From assembly GCA_038329895.1 (NCBI GenBank), contig JBBQNM010000003.1, positions 1-64,000 of the forward strand: a stretch of DNA of 64,000 nt, in the 5' to 3' direction. The notes beneath the pieces were generated by a model. The model made no database searches, was not told the DNA's origin, and saw nothing but the letters and a program-made list of their open reading frames with translations. Positions 34,685-42,542 of the stretch are shown here, piece after piece. This stretch comes from Mayfieldus sp038329895 (lineage in GTDB: Bacteria > Actinomycetota > Thermoleophilia > Solirubrobacterales > 70-9). Numbering within the stretch: the stretch's first letter is position 1; every line of letters begins with the position of its first letter. The position numbers and the translations under genes are program-made.

Positions 34685-35315
34685 TGAGGACCTCCATGAC
34701 GTCGACCTGATCGACGCCGCGGGAGAGCAGCAACACGCTCAGGTGATAGAGCAGATCGGCGGCCTCCTCGGCCACACGCTGCTCTGACTCCTCGCGCGCC
34801 GCCCTGGTCACCTCCTCGGCCTCCTCGGTCACCTTGGCGCCGATGCGCTCCGGGTCGGAGAGCAGCTCGACCGTGTAGCTGCCCTCGGGCCGCTCGGATT
34901 GGCGTTTGCGCAGCGTTCGCTCGAGCGCCGCGAGCGCCTCGTGGGCGGCGAGCCCAGGTTCTCCCTCGGCGCGGGGCGCGTCCTTGCCGGTGGCCGCTGA
35001 ACCACCCAGCTCACGGTAAAAGCAGGACCTCTCACCCGTGTGACAGGCCGGTCCGGCCGGCTCCACCAGCGCCACCAGCGCATCGCCGTCGCAGTCGTAG
35101 CGCAGTTGGCGCACGCGCTGCACGTTTCCGGAGGTCTCCCCCTTGTGCCAGATCTCATCGCGCGAGCGGCTGAAGAAGTGCACCTCGGCGGTCTCAACGG
35201 TGAGGCGCAGCGCCTCCTCGTTCATATAGCCGAGCGTCAGCACCTCGCCGCTGGCGTCGTCCTGCATCACGCAGGGGACGAGCCCGTGCTCGTCAAACGT
35301 CATTCCCTCGAACAT
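34668..35315 (-). CDS. hisIE: Bifunctional PRA-CH/PRA-PH histidine biosynthesis enzyme
   Basis: Carries out the second and third steps of histidine synthesis. The N-terminal HisI part shows LTLGYMNEEALRLTVET, FSRSRDEIWHKGETSGN and zinc ligands (YDCDGDA, ACHTGERSCFYR). The C-terminal HisE part has SYTVELLSDPERIGAKVTEEAEEV and AADLLYHLSVLL. Length 215. In many actinobacteria these are separate genes, so the fusion is notable. It heads the trpEGDC unit, coupling PRPP-using histidine and tryptophan steps. TAAACT lies six bases before the ATG, implying leaderless transcription. Confidence 0.95.
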   Translation of the reverse strand: MFEGMTFDEHGLVPCVMQDDASGEVLTLGYMNEEALRLTVETAEVHFFSRSRDEIWHKGETSGNVQRVRQLRYDCDGDALVALVEPAGPACHTGERSCFYRELGGSAATGKDAPRAEGEPGLAAHEALAALERTLRKRQSERPEGSYTVELLSDPERIGAKVTEEAEEVTRAAREESEQRVAEEAADLLYHLSVLLLSRGVDQVDVMEVLNGRRL

Positions 35316-35321
35316 GCAGCC

Positions 35322-35327
35322 AGTTTA
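35322..35327 (-). promoter_or_regulatory. Predicted leaderless -10 box of hisIE-trpEGDC
   Basis: Minus-strand TAAACT, six bases, then the hisIE ATG. No attenuator or T-box-like structure is seen between here and the start. Confidence 0.5.
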
Positions 35328-35384
35328 CGAGCCGTCGGCTGGCGCCCCGAGAGCACTGCTGCAGGACGGAGTCGCCGCAGCTGT

Positions 35385-37232
35385 TCAGCCGGCGTCGAGC
35401 GACATGCGGTTGCGGGCATGCTCGCGCAGTTCGTCCTCGAAGAACGCGAAGCCGGACCGGCTCTCTTCCTTGGCGAAGTACATCGCCATGTCCGCGTCGG
35501 CGAGCAGCTCGCCGGGCCTGATCGCGGGGTCACGACTCAGCGCAATGCCAACGCTGGGCGTGACGGTGAGGCGACGACCCTCGACCTCGATCGGCTTCGG
35601 GACGACCTCCACGATCCGCTTCGCAAGCTGCGTCGCCCCCTGCTCGTTCATTGCCTCACAGAGGATCGCGAACTCATCGCCGCCCAGTCTGCTCACGACG
35701 TCGGTCGGCCGCACGAGGGCGGTGAGGCGCTTGGCCACGGCGACCAGCAGGTAGTCGCCCGCGTCGTGGCCGTGGGTGTCATTGACCCGCTTGAAGCCGT
35801 CGAGGTCGAGATAGAGAACGGAGATCGGCTTTCGCTCGCGTCGCTGCCGGTTGAAGGCCAGGACCATCCGGTCCTCGAGCACGCCACGATTGGGTAGACC
35901 GGTGAGCTCGTCGTGGGAGGCCCGATGGGTTAGCCGTTTCTCGGTCTCCTTACGCTCGCTGATGTCCTGCATCTGCGACAGCAGGTACATCGGCTTGCCT
36001 TCGCTGTCGCGCACGATTGTCGTGCTGAGGCTGATCCAGATCACATGGCCGTCAGCGTGGAAATAGCGCTTCTCGGTCTGGAAGCGATCCCGCATGCCCT
36101 CGATCATCTCCTGCAGGGCGTTGAAGTCCTTCGGCAGGTCGTCGGGATGGGTGATGTCCTGGAAGCCCATCCCCACGAGCTGGTCCTGCGGGTAGCCGGT
36201 GAGCTCGGCCAGGGCACGGTTGGCGCGCAGCCAGCGCCCCTCCAGGCTGACGATCGCCATGCCGATGCCGGCGTCGTCGAAGGCGCTGCGGAAGCGCTGG
36301 TTGGCCTGGTTCAGCGCCTCCTCGGAGCGACGCCGCTCGCTGATGTCGAGCACGAAGGCGTTGAAGCGAAGCCCCTGGGAGGTCTTCAGAGTCGAGAAGC
36401 TCAGCTCGACCGGGAACCGGATTCCATTGCGGCGTGCAGCCGTGGCCTCGATCCTGCGCCCGAGGACGCGGTGGTCGCCCTCCAGCATGCGCTGGAGGCC
36501 CGGCTCGTAGTGCTCACGATCCTCGGCGGGGAGGATCGTTTCGACGAGCGGGCGGCCCATCGCCTCCGCCCGCGACCAACCGAAGTCCCGCTCGGCCTGG
36601 GAGCTCCATTCCACGATGTTGCCGTCCTCGTCCATCGAGATGAACGCCTCATGGGCCGAGTTGAGAATCGAGCGGGAGAGCTCCTCCCGCTCGCGGATCT
36701 TGCGCATCAGATGAAGACCGGTGACGCCGAGCGCCCCGGTCATGATCGAGTCGAGCGCCGCGCGGCCGAGCTCCGAGGACGGGTACTTCGAGCCGGGGGC
36801 GAGGACCACGGGCAACCCGATCGCGAGCGCGCAGCCGAGGACCGACAGAAGGACCTGATTGAGCGTTCCGTAGAGCGCGAACCAGACGACCGGAAGCAGG
36901 ATCAGCGCCGTGAACACGGATGCGCCGCTTCCCGTTGCGTCGCGGACCAGCGCAGCAACCACGTAGAGCAGCAGCACCGGAATCGCCTGGCAACTGGCCG
37001 GCAGCCGCGACCAGGGCAGCAGGAAGACAGAGCCGACGGTCAGGGCGACGAGCGCCCAGGAGAGTTTGATCTCGGCGGTCATGCCGTCATAGGCAAACGG
37101 CACGACTGCGAGCGTCACCAGGAGGAGTGAGATGAAGGGCGCGAAACGGAGCGCGAGGTCGGCTTCCTCGAAGGGGCGCGCTTCACGGGGCGCGCCGTGA
37201 TCAAACCTGCGATCTAGCTGCAATGCGTACAT
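35385..37232 (-). CDS. Membrane PAS-PAS-GGDEF diguanylate cyclase
   Basis: Residues about 20-195 hold several hydrophobic segments forming a membrane sensor module. Two PAS domains follow (SAHEAFISMDEDGNIVEWS; FDDAGIGMAIVSLEGRWL), then a GGDEF domain with the intact active site RLGGDEFAIL and the typical HDELTGLPNRGVLEDR start. It should make cyclic di-GMP; no EAL domain is present. ATG 37232 is chosen because GAGGAG lies 5 bases upstream. Length 615. A sigma-28-like promoter and a structured leader precede it, suggesting control with motility genes, none of which is in the window. Confidence 0.9.
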   Translation of the reverse strand: MYALQLDRRFDHGAPREARPFEEADLALRFAPFISLLLVTLAVVPFAYDGMTAEIKLSWALVALTVGSVFLLPWSRLPASCQAIPVLLLYVVAALVRDATGSGASVFTALILLPVVWFALYGTLNQVLLSVLGCALAIGLPVVLAPGSKYPSSELGRAALDSIMTGALGVTGLHLMRKIREREELSRSILNSAHEAFISMDEDGNIVEWSSQAERDFGWSRAEAMGRPLVETILPAEDREHYEPGLQRMLEGDHRVLGRRIEATAARRNGIRFPVELSFSTLKTSQGLRFNAFVLDISERRRSEEALNQANQRFRSAFDDAGIGMAIVSLEGRWLRANRALAELTGYPQDQLVGMGFQDITHPDDLPKDFNALQEMIEGMRDRFQTEKRYFHADGHVIWISLSTTIVRDSEGKPMYLLSQMQDISERKETEKRLTHRASHDELTGLPNRGVLEDRMVLAFNRQRRERKPISVLYLDLDGFKRVNDTHGHDAGDYLLVAVAKRLTALVRPTDVVSRLGGDEFAILCEAMNEQGATQLAKRIVEVVPKPIEVEGRRLTVTPSVGIALSRDPAIRPGELLADADMAMYFAKEESRSGFAFFEDELREHARNRMSLDAG

Positions 37233-37295
37233 CTGTCTCCTCGCGCGAACTGACTGTGAGCCGGCCTTGCGCAAGCCGCAATCAAAGGAAAGTCC

Positions 37296-37317
37296 CTCAG
37301 GCTCATGGCTACCTGAG
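37296..37317 (-). promoter_or_regulatory. Hairpin in the GGDEF-gene leader
   Basis: CTCAGG and CCTGAG arms around a 10-base loop, followed on the transcript by a GGCTTGCGCAAGGCC-like second palindrome nearer the start codon. The leader between the promoter and the ATG is about 85 bases and could be a regulatory RNA; it does not match the c-di-GMP riboswitch consensus I know. Confidence 0.4.
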
Positions 37318-37325
37318 TACAGGAG

Positions 37326-37356
37326 TTATTCGGCCATCTGTTCGATGCGCTTGATA
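37326..37356 (-). promoter_or_regulatory. Sigma-28 (FliA/WhiG)-like promoter
   Basis: Minus-strand TATCAAG, 15 bases, then GCCGAATAA. The FliA/WhiG consensus is TAAA-N15-GCCGATAA, so the spacing fits exactly and the -10 differs by one inserted A. It points into the GGDEF gene. Confidence 0.5.
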
Positions 37357-37390
37357 CCTAGAAGTGAAAGATCGCGCCCATTTGTGTAGG

Positions 37391-37446
37391 GCCGCGACAC
37401 AAAGTGTCGCGGCAGGTGCATGTCAGGCGGCGAAGCCGCCGCAAGT
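37391..37446. repeat. REP-like palindromic element, copy 5
   Basis: GCCGCGACAC-AAA-GTGTCGCGGC (37391-37413) is followed by AGGTGCATGTCAGGCGGC-GAA-GCCGCCGCAA. The second hairpin is standard; the first has a different sequence from the GCCGGCGCG hairpin of other copies but the same place. Confidence 0.7.
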
Positions 37447-37478
37447 TATTCCGTAGGACGCAACGCTGGGTCCGGCGT

Positions 37479-38372
37479 TCACTCGATCCCCAGGCGATCC
37501 AGCAAACTTTCGTCGCGACGCCAGCGTCGCCGAACCTTGACCTGCAGGTCGAGATGCACCCGGGTACCGAGCTCGCGCTCCAGCTCGCGCCGCGCCGCCG
37601 TCCCGACCTCTTTGATCTTGCTCCCTTTCCCGCCGATCAGGATCCCCTTCTGTGAGTCGGACTCCGCCCAGACCTCGGCCCGGACCGTGACCAGACCGTC
37701 CTCGCGACGGTCCACGTCGGAGACGGCGACCTCGACCGAGTGCGGGATCTCGTCCCTGGTCCGGTTGAGGATCTGCTCACGGATCAGCTCCGCCAGCAAC
37801 ACGTCGCTTGGCTGGTCGCTGCGCTGTTCGGGTGGATACAGATAAGGCCCATCGGGCATCAGCTCGGCCACCCGCTCGAACAGCGGCTCGAGGCCGGCGC
37901 CGGTCTTGGCGCTGACCGGGAACACCTCGTCCACGGAGCGCAGCTCAGCGGCGGCGGCGAGCACCTCGGTCGTCTGTGGCTTGCCGATGCGATCGCACTT
38001 GTTGACGACGCAGAGCACCGGGAGGTCGCGTCTCGCCCCGAGCAGGGCGCGGCCGATGAAGCGGTCCCCGGGACCGATTCCCTCCTCACCATTGATGACG
38101 AGCAGCACGGCGTCCGAATCGGCCAGCTCGCGCTCCACCCTCCGCTGCATCCGCTCGGTGAGAACGTCGCGCGGTCGCTGAACGCCGGGAAGGTCGACGA
38201 GCACGATCTGCCAACCGGCGGCCTGGTCGGTGCAGATGCCGCGGATCGCCCGGCGGGTCGTCTGGGGACGATCGGAGACGATCGCCACCCGCGCCCCGAC
38301 CAGCGCGTTGATCAGCGTCGACTTGCCGACGTTGGGCCTACCGGCCAGCCCCACGAACCCGGAACGAGTCAT
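37479..38372 (-). CDS. era: GTPase Era
   Basis: Essential GTPase in 30S assembly that binds the 3-prime end of 16S rRNA. G1 GRPNVGKS (residues 11-18), DLPG, NKCD and SAKTG motifs are followed by the C-terminal KH domain (VTVRAEVWAESDSQKGILIGGKGSKIKEVG). Length 297. It overlaps ybeY by an ATGA, and is the last gene of the overlapping run from hadA. A REP-like element lies 33 bases past its stop. Confidence 0.97.
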   Translation of the reverse strand: MTRSGFVGLAGRPNVGKSTLINALVGARVAIVSDRPQTTRRAIRGICTDQAAGWQIVLVDLPGVQRPRDVLTERMQRRVERELADSDAVLLVINGEEGIGPGDRFIGRALLGARRDLPVLCVVNKCDRIGKPQTTEVLAAAAELRSVDEVFPVSAKTGAGLEPLFERVAELMPDGPYLYPPEQRSDQPSDVLLAELIREQILNRTRDEIPHSVEVAVSDVDRREDGLVTVRAEVWAESDSQKGILIGGKGSKIKEVGTAARRELERELGTRVHLDLQVKVRRRWRRDESLLDRLGIE

Positions 38373-38740
38373 CGATCGCGCAACCGGGCCATCGCCTTCG
38401 CCTGCAGGGCCAGCATCTCGCCGTCATCCACCTCGTGGTCATAGCCGCAGAGGTGGAGCACGCCATGAACAACCGCCTCGCGCAGGTCGCTGCATTCTTC
38501 GGGACAAACCACCACGTCCCCGAGTTCCCGTGGCCCCTCGGAGGGCCCTGGGCCATCGACCGGGAACGCGAGCACGTCGGTGGGGCGATTCATCCCTCGG
38601 TGCTCGCGATTGAGATCGCGGATTCGCTCGGGGTGCACTATCTCCACCGCGAGGTGACCGTCCTCGACGCCGGCTGCTTCGAGCGCCGCCGCGACCGCCT
38701 CGCCCAGCTCCGGTGGGACGTCGGAGAGATCGATGTTCAA
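38369..38740 (-). CDS. ybeY: Endoribonuclease YbeY
   Basis: Metal-dependent RNase for rRNA maturation and quality control. HGVLHLCGYDH supplies the three zinc histidines (residues 92, 96, 102); NREHRGMNRPTDVLAFP is the other family block. Length 123, slightly short at the N-terminus. The start is a TTG that overlaps the phoH stop (TTGA), implying coupled translation; it lies between phoH and era, the classical order. Confidence 0.95.
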   Translation of the reverse strand: MNIDLSDVPPELGEAVAAALEAAGVEDGHLAVEIVHPERIRDLNREHRGMNRPTDVLAFPVDGPGPSEGPRELGDVVVCPEECSDLREAVVHGVLHLCGYDHEVDDGEMLALQAKAMARLRDR

Positions 38741-39693
38741 TCGTCCTGCGGCTCGCGCTCGGCGAACTCGCCGTAGGCCGCGACGATCCTCTGGACGAGC
38801 TTGTGGCGTACGACGTCCTCGCCACCGAGGTGAACGAAGGAGACGTCCTCGACACGGTCGAGGATCTCGCGCACGACGATCAGGCCGGACCGCTTGTCGT
38901 GGGGCAGGTCGATCTGGGTGATGTCGCCAGTCACCACCATCTTCGAGTTGAAGCCGAGGCGGGTGAGGAACATCTTCATCTGTTCGGGGCTGGTGTTCTG
39001 GGCCTCGTCGAGAATCACGAAGGAGTCGTTGAGGGTGCGGCCGCGCATGAAGGCCAGCGGCGCCACCTCGATCACTCCCTTCTCGAAGTACGAGTTGACG
39101 CGATCGGGATCGAGCATGTCGTAGAGAGCGTCGAACAGCGGCCGCAGATACGGATCGACCTTCGCCTGGATGTCGCCGGGCAAAAAGCCCAGCCGCTCTC
39201 CGGCCTCGACCGCCGGGCGGGTGAGGATGACCCGCGTCACCTGACGCGTCGCCAACGCGGCCGCCGCCATGGCGACCGCGAGGAACGTCTTCCCGGTGCC
39301 GGCAGGGCCGATCCCGAAGGTGATCGTCTGCTCGCGGATCGCGTCGACGTAGCGCTTCTGGTTGAGCGTCTTCGGCGCCACCTTGATGTTGCGGTGGCGC
39401 CAGATGACGTCCTCGAGGATCTCGGCGGGGCTCTCATGGGCATCCAGTGCCCCGGTCACCGCCTCGATCGTCCCGGGTGCGATCTCGTGACCCTGCTCGA
39501 TCAGCTCCACCAGCTCGTCGACCACGGTGGCGGCGGTCTGCACCTCGCCGTCGCCGCCGTCGAGCGTCAGCACGTTGCCGCGCAGGTGCAGGTCGCAGTC
39601 GAGGTGGCCCTCGAGGGTGCGAAGCACCGCGTCGCTGGAGCCCGCAAGCTCCGCGGCGACGGTGTTGTCGAGGGTTAGCTGCCTACGCGCCAA
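38737..39693 (-). CDS. PhoH-like ATPase (PhoH/YbeZ)
   Basis: Cytoplasmic P-loop ATPase, a probable RNA-associated partner of YbeY. Walker A GPAGTGKT is at 129-136, with RPAVEAGERLGFLPGD, ILDEAQNT (Walker B) and MVVTGDITQIDLP. Length 318. The TTG start overlaps the end of the yqeY gene by 11 bases; no ATG or GTG nearby fits better, so coupling is likely. The first 100 residues are the usual N-terminal domain. Confidence 0.94.
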   Translation of the reverse strand: MARRQLTLDNTVAAELAGSSDAVLRTLEGHLDCDLHLRGNVLTLDGGDGEVQTAATVVDELVELIEQGHEIAPGTIEAVTGALDAHESPAEILEDVIWRHRNIKVAPKTLNQKRYVDAIREQTITFGIGPAGTGKTFLAVAMAAAALATRQVTRVILTRPAVEAGERLGFLPGDIQAKVDPYLRPLFDALYDMLDPDRVNSYFEKGVIEVAPLAFMRGRTLNDSFVILDEAQNTSPEQMKMFLTRLGFNSKMVVTGDITQIDLPHDKRSGLIVVREILDRVEDVSFVHLGGEDVVRHKLVQRIVAAYGEFAEREPQDD

Positions 39694-40114
39694 GCCGCTC
39701 GCGCACCACCTGGCTGACTCGCTTGCCGTCCGCCCTGCCCCCGACCTTCGGCATCACCGCCGACATCACCTGACCCATCTGGCTCTGCTCGGTCGCCCCC
39801 GTCTCGGCGATCGCGGCCGAGACCAGCTCGCCGAGCTCCTCGTCGGAGAGCTGCTCGGGCAGATAGGCCTCGATCAGCTTCGCCTCGGACTGCTCCGTGT
39901 CGGACTGCTCGCCCCTGCCGCCGTCGCGGTATGCGTCGGCCGCCTCCAAGCGCTTCTTGCGCTCCCGCTGAAGGACGGCGACCTCGTCGCCGTCGCCGAG
40001 CTTGGCGTCCTGCTGAAGCGCGTCGACGACCATGCGCAGCGCCGCCGCCCGCTCGCGCTCGCCGGCCTTCATCGCGGTGCGCACGTCCTCCTGGACCTGC
40101 TCGAGAATCGTCAC
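39683..40114 (-). CDS. GatB/YqeY domain protein
   Basis: A 143-residue helical protein related to the tail domain of GatB; free-standing YqeY may interact with tRNA or amidotransferase but its role is unproven. Conserved signs are DVRTAMKAGERERAAALRMVVDAL, EAYLPEQLSDEELGELV and MGQVMSAVMPKVGGRADG. The GTG start shares bases with the DUF1232 stop (GTGA). It precedes phoH, a very common bacterial arrangement. Confidence 0.9.
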   Translation of the reverse strand: MTILEQVQEDVRTAMKAGERERAAALRMVVDALQQDAKLGDGDEVAVLQRERKKRLEAADAYRDGGRGEQSDTEQSEAKLIEAYLPEQLSDEELGELVSAAIAETGATEQSQMGQVMSAVMPKVGGRADGKRVSQVVRERLGA

Positions 40115-40380
40115 GCGTTAAGGGTAGAGGGAGCCGAATCCGGGTCTCGCTGGCCGCGCTGCACGATCCGCAGCACCAACACGACCGCGATCGCGTCGTC
40201 GAGTTGACCGAGAACGGGGATGAAATCGGGGATCAGGTCGATCGGCGAGACGAGGTAGGCGACCAGAGCGAGGAGCAGCAGCCGATGCCGCCGCGGCGTG
40301 CTCGGATCGGCGGCGAGGCGCCGTACGAGCGCCAGCTTGTCGGGGACGGTGCGGGCCAGTCGACGTGCTTCGGAGATCAT
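40111..40380 (-). CDS. DUF1232 (YkvA-like) membrane-associated protein
   Basis: An 89-residue protein with the DUF1232 signature LLLALVAYLVSPIDLIPDFIPVLGQLDDAIAVVL, a hydrophobic hairpin that probably inserts in the membrane. Function of the family is unknown. The ATG overlaps the murI stop (TGATG) and its stop overlaps the yqeY start (GTGA), so the gene is locked into the run by both ends. Confidence 0.85.
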   Translation of the reverse strand: MISEARRLARTVPDKLALVRRLAADPSTPRRHRLLLLALVAYLVSPIDLIPDFIPVLGQLDDAIAVVLVLRIVQRGQRDPDSAPSTLNA

Positions 40381-41210
40381 CAGGAGGAGTCTGGCACCTC
40401 CACGTGCTCCACCTCGCCGAGTGGGTGCAGGAAGCGCGTGCCCAGATCGCGGAACGCGGTGACATCACCGGTGCAGAGGAAGCGGTAGGTGCCCTCGCCG
40501 CCGTTGGGAGAGGTCAGATCGTTGGCCTCGAGAACCCGCTGCGCCGCGGCGGCGACCGCGTGGCCGGCGGTGATCAGGCGAACGTCCCGACCGAGCATCC
40601 GCTGCAGCATCGGCGCCACCAGCGAGTAGTGGGTGCAGCCGAGGATCAGGGTGTCAATCTCGGCCTCCCTCAGCGGTGCGCAGTAGGAACGCACCTTGTC
40701 GACAACCCCCTGATCGAACGGGAAGCCGTGCTGGATGATCGGGGCAAGGTCCGGTGCGGCCACTTCGGTGACGTCCAGCGCGCGGCCTTGATGGCCGAGC
40801 GCCCGGCGATAGGCGCCCGCCTTCACCGTGGCGGGGGTGGCCAGGACCCCTACGCGGCCGCTCTCGGTGATCGCGGCGGCGATCTCGGCCTCGGGATCGA
40901 TCACGGTCACGACCTCCACGCCGCCCTCCCGCGCGACCGCCCGCGCCGCCTCAGCGCCTGCCGAGGTGGCCGAATTGCACGCCACCACGAGCAGCTTCGC
41001 TCCGCGGTCGAGAAGGAACCGGCTCACCTGCTCGACCCGTTCATTGAGCTCCTCGGGCTGCTTGATCCCGTAGGGGAAGTGGGAGCTGTCGCCGAGGTAG
41101 AGAAAGTCCTCCTCGGGCAGCGAGACCAGGCACTCGTGCAGGACTGTGAGGCCGCCGACTCCTGAATCGAAGACCGCGATCGGAAGCTCGCGGTGGGCGC
41201 CGGCGGTCAA
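40380..41210 (-). CDS. murI: Glutamate racemase
   Basis: Makes D-glutamate for peptidoglycan. FDSGVGGLTVLHEC, the catalytic cysteines C78 (VACNSAT) and C192 (ILGCTHY), and LGDSSHFPYG are diagnostic. Length 276. The start is TTG 41210, seven bases after the preceding stop; no ATG or GTG precedes the conserved region. Its stop overlaps the DUF1232 start. Confidence 0.96.
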   Translation of the reverse strand: MTAGAHRELPIAVFDSGVGGLTVLHECLVSLPEEDFLYLGDSSHFPYGIKQPEELNERVEQVSRFLLDRGAKLLVVACNSATSAGAEAARAVAREGGVEVVTVIDPEAEIAAAITESGRVGVLATPATVKAGAYRRALGHQGRALDVTEVAAPDLAPIIQHGFPFDQGVVDKVRSYCAPLREAEIDTLILGCTHYSLVAPMLQRMLGRDVRLITAGHAVAAAAQRVLEANDLTSPNGGEGTYRFLCTGDVTAFRDLGTRFLHPLGEVEHVEVPDSS

Positions 41211-41217
41211 GCCGTAC

Positions 41218-41724
41218 TCAGGCCCCGGGCTTGGTGACCATCAGATAGACGGCCGCAACGAGAAGGATCCCGGTGATCGTTCCGACGATTCCCTCGAGGC
41301 GGGCCTGCCGCTGATACTCGTCGGAAAGGACCACCTCTCCATCGCCCGAGGCCGCGATGTCGCGCTCGGCCATCGGAGCCAAACGCCGGTCGGTGGGAAT
41401 GAAGTAACCGCCGAGCAGCCCTCCGATGATGAAGACGATCACGAACGCGCCGCTGACCCAGAACTTGCCGAACCCCCAGTTTCCCTTGCTGACCAGGTAG
41501 ATCCCGGTCCCCAGGACGATCACCAGGGCCGGCGTCGTAAGCCGCTGGTTGATCGCGAGCTGCAGCCGGTGGACATAGGGGAGGTGCCGCGGGCTTACCT
41601 TCATTGCGACCGGAAACATGATCGCCTCGGCGAAGGTGGCACCGAACCCGACCATCACCGCGGTGATGTGGATGAAGACGGAGAACTGGTAGGTGGTGAC
41701 CGCGAGAACTGAAGCGCCGCTCAT
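41218..41724 (-). CDS. DUF2269-like integral membrane protein
   Basis: A 168-residue protein with four hydrophobic helices: TTYQFSVFIHITAVMVGFGATF, TPALVIVLGTGIYLV, FWVSGAFVIVFIIGGLLGGYF and GIVGTITGILLVAAVYLMV. Histidines in FIHITA and the layout are those of DUF2269 proteins, whose function is unknown. The ATG at 41724 shares an ATGA with the prmA stop, which decides the start against an in-frame ATG nine codons upstream. It is an unusual insertion between prmA and murI. Confidence 0.72.
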   Translation of the reverse strand: MSGASVLAVTTYQFSVFIHITAVMVGFGATFAEAIMFPVAMKVSPRHLPYVHRLQLAINQRLTTPALVIVLGTGIYLVSKGNWGFGKFWVSGAFVIVFIIGGLLGGYFIPTDRRLAPMAERDIAASGDGEVVLSDEYQRQARLEGIVGTITGILLVAAVYLMVTKPGA

Positions 41725-42542
41725 CTGGGCGCGAACGATATCGAGGCCCAATCGCCCTGATTCCGCCGCAACCGCTCCTCAAGGCCAACGACCCCAAACG
41801 CGGCGCTGACATCGTCGGCCTCGGAAGTCAACAGCCCTGAGCAGATGAGGTGCTGCGGGAGCTTGCCACCCTCCAACCCAGAGGCGATCTGCCGCAGCAG
41901 TGGCGAAGTCAGGTTGGCTACTACGGTCGGCGCGAGGGCCGGCAGCTTCTGGCGCAGGTTGAGCCTGCTCAGCTCAAGCTCGACGGCGTTGGCGGCGGCG
42001 TTGTCGGCCGCCGCCTGCAGAGAGGCCGGCTCGTGGTCGCAGGCGCGGACCGGGTTCCAACCGAGCTTTGCGGCCGCGATCGCCAGCACCCCGGACCCGG
42101 TGCCGAGGTCGATCAGGCCCCCGTCGGCGTCGCCGCCGTCGGCCAACTCGACCAGCGCCTCGATGCACATGCGGGTGGTCGCGTGGGCGCCGGTGCCAAA
42201 GGCGCGGCCGGGGTCGATGACCACGTCGATTGCCTCGGGGTGCGGCTCGGCCCACGAGGGACGCACCCAGACGCGGCCACTGACCAGCAACGGCTGATGG
42301 AAGTCCTGCCAGCGGTCGGCCCAGTCGTCGGGGACCTCAGTGGCGTCGACCTCCACCGTTCCCTCGCCGGTGGCCGCTTCGATCTGACCTAGATCCGGCA
42401 GCTCGCCTTCGGCCCCGTAGATCGCGTACTCGACGTAGCCGTCGCCGTGCTCCTCCTCGAACCCGTTAGGCGCAAGGACCGCGAGCTCGCCGAGCACCAG
42501 CTCTGCCTGCTCCGGCCGGCAGCGGACCGCGAGGCGGATCAA
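41721..42542 (-). CDS. prmA: Ribosomal protein L11 methyltransferase
   Basis: SAM-dependent trimethylation of ribosomal protein L11. The core VIDPGRAFGTGAHATTRMCIEAL and LIDLGTGSGVLAIAAAKLGW are the family motifs, with VVANLTSPLL as the NPPY-like motif. The actual order of the last motif (N-L-T) is seen in PrmA. Length 273. The TTG start overlaps the dnaJ stop (TTGA), so coupling is probable. The 16S rRNA methyltransferase gene rsmE, a common neighbour, is absent here. Confidence 0.93.
   Translation of the reverse strand: MIRLAVRCRPEQAELVLGELAVLAPNGFEEEHGDGYVEYAIYGAEGELPDLGQIEAATGEGTVEVDATEVPDDWADRWQDFHQPLLVSGRVWVRPSWAEPHPEAIDVVIDPGRAFGTGAHATTRMCIEALVELADGGDADGGLIDLGTGSGVLAIAAAKLGWNPVRACDHEPASLQAAADNAAANAVELELSRLNLRQKLPALAPTVVANLTSPLLRQIASGLEGGKLPQHLICSGLLTSEADDVSAAFGVVGLEERLRRNQGDWASISFAPR

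Noticed and set aside
33161..35315. Trp attenuator or T-box upstream of the trp genes
   Set aside because: hisIE is predicted leaderless and trpE overlaps it, so there is no room; no run of tryptophan codons was seen.
37233..37320. c-di-GMP (GEMM) riboswitch before the GGDEF gene
   Set aside because: Although position is suggestive, I could not find the GEMM core nucleotides; it is listed only as a structured leader.
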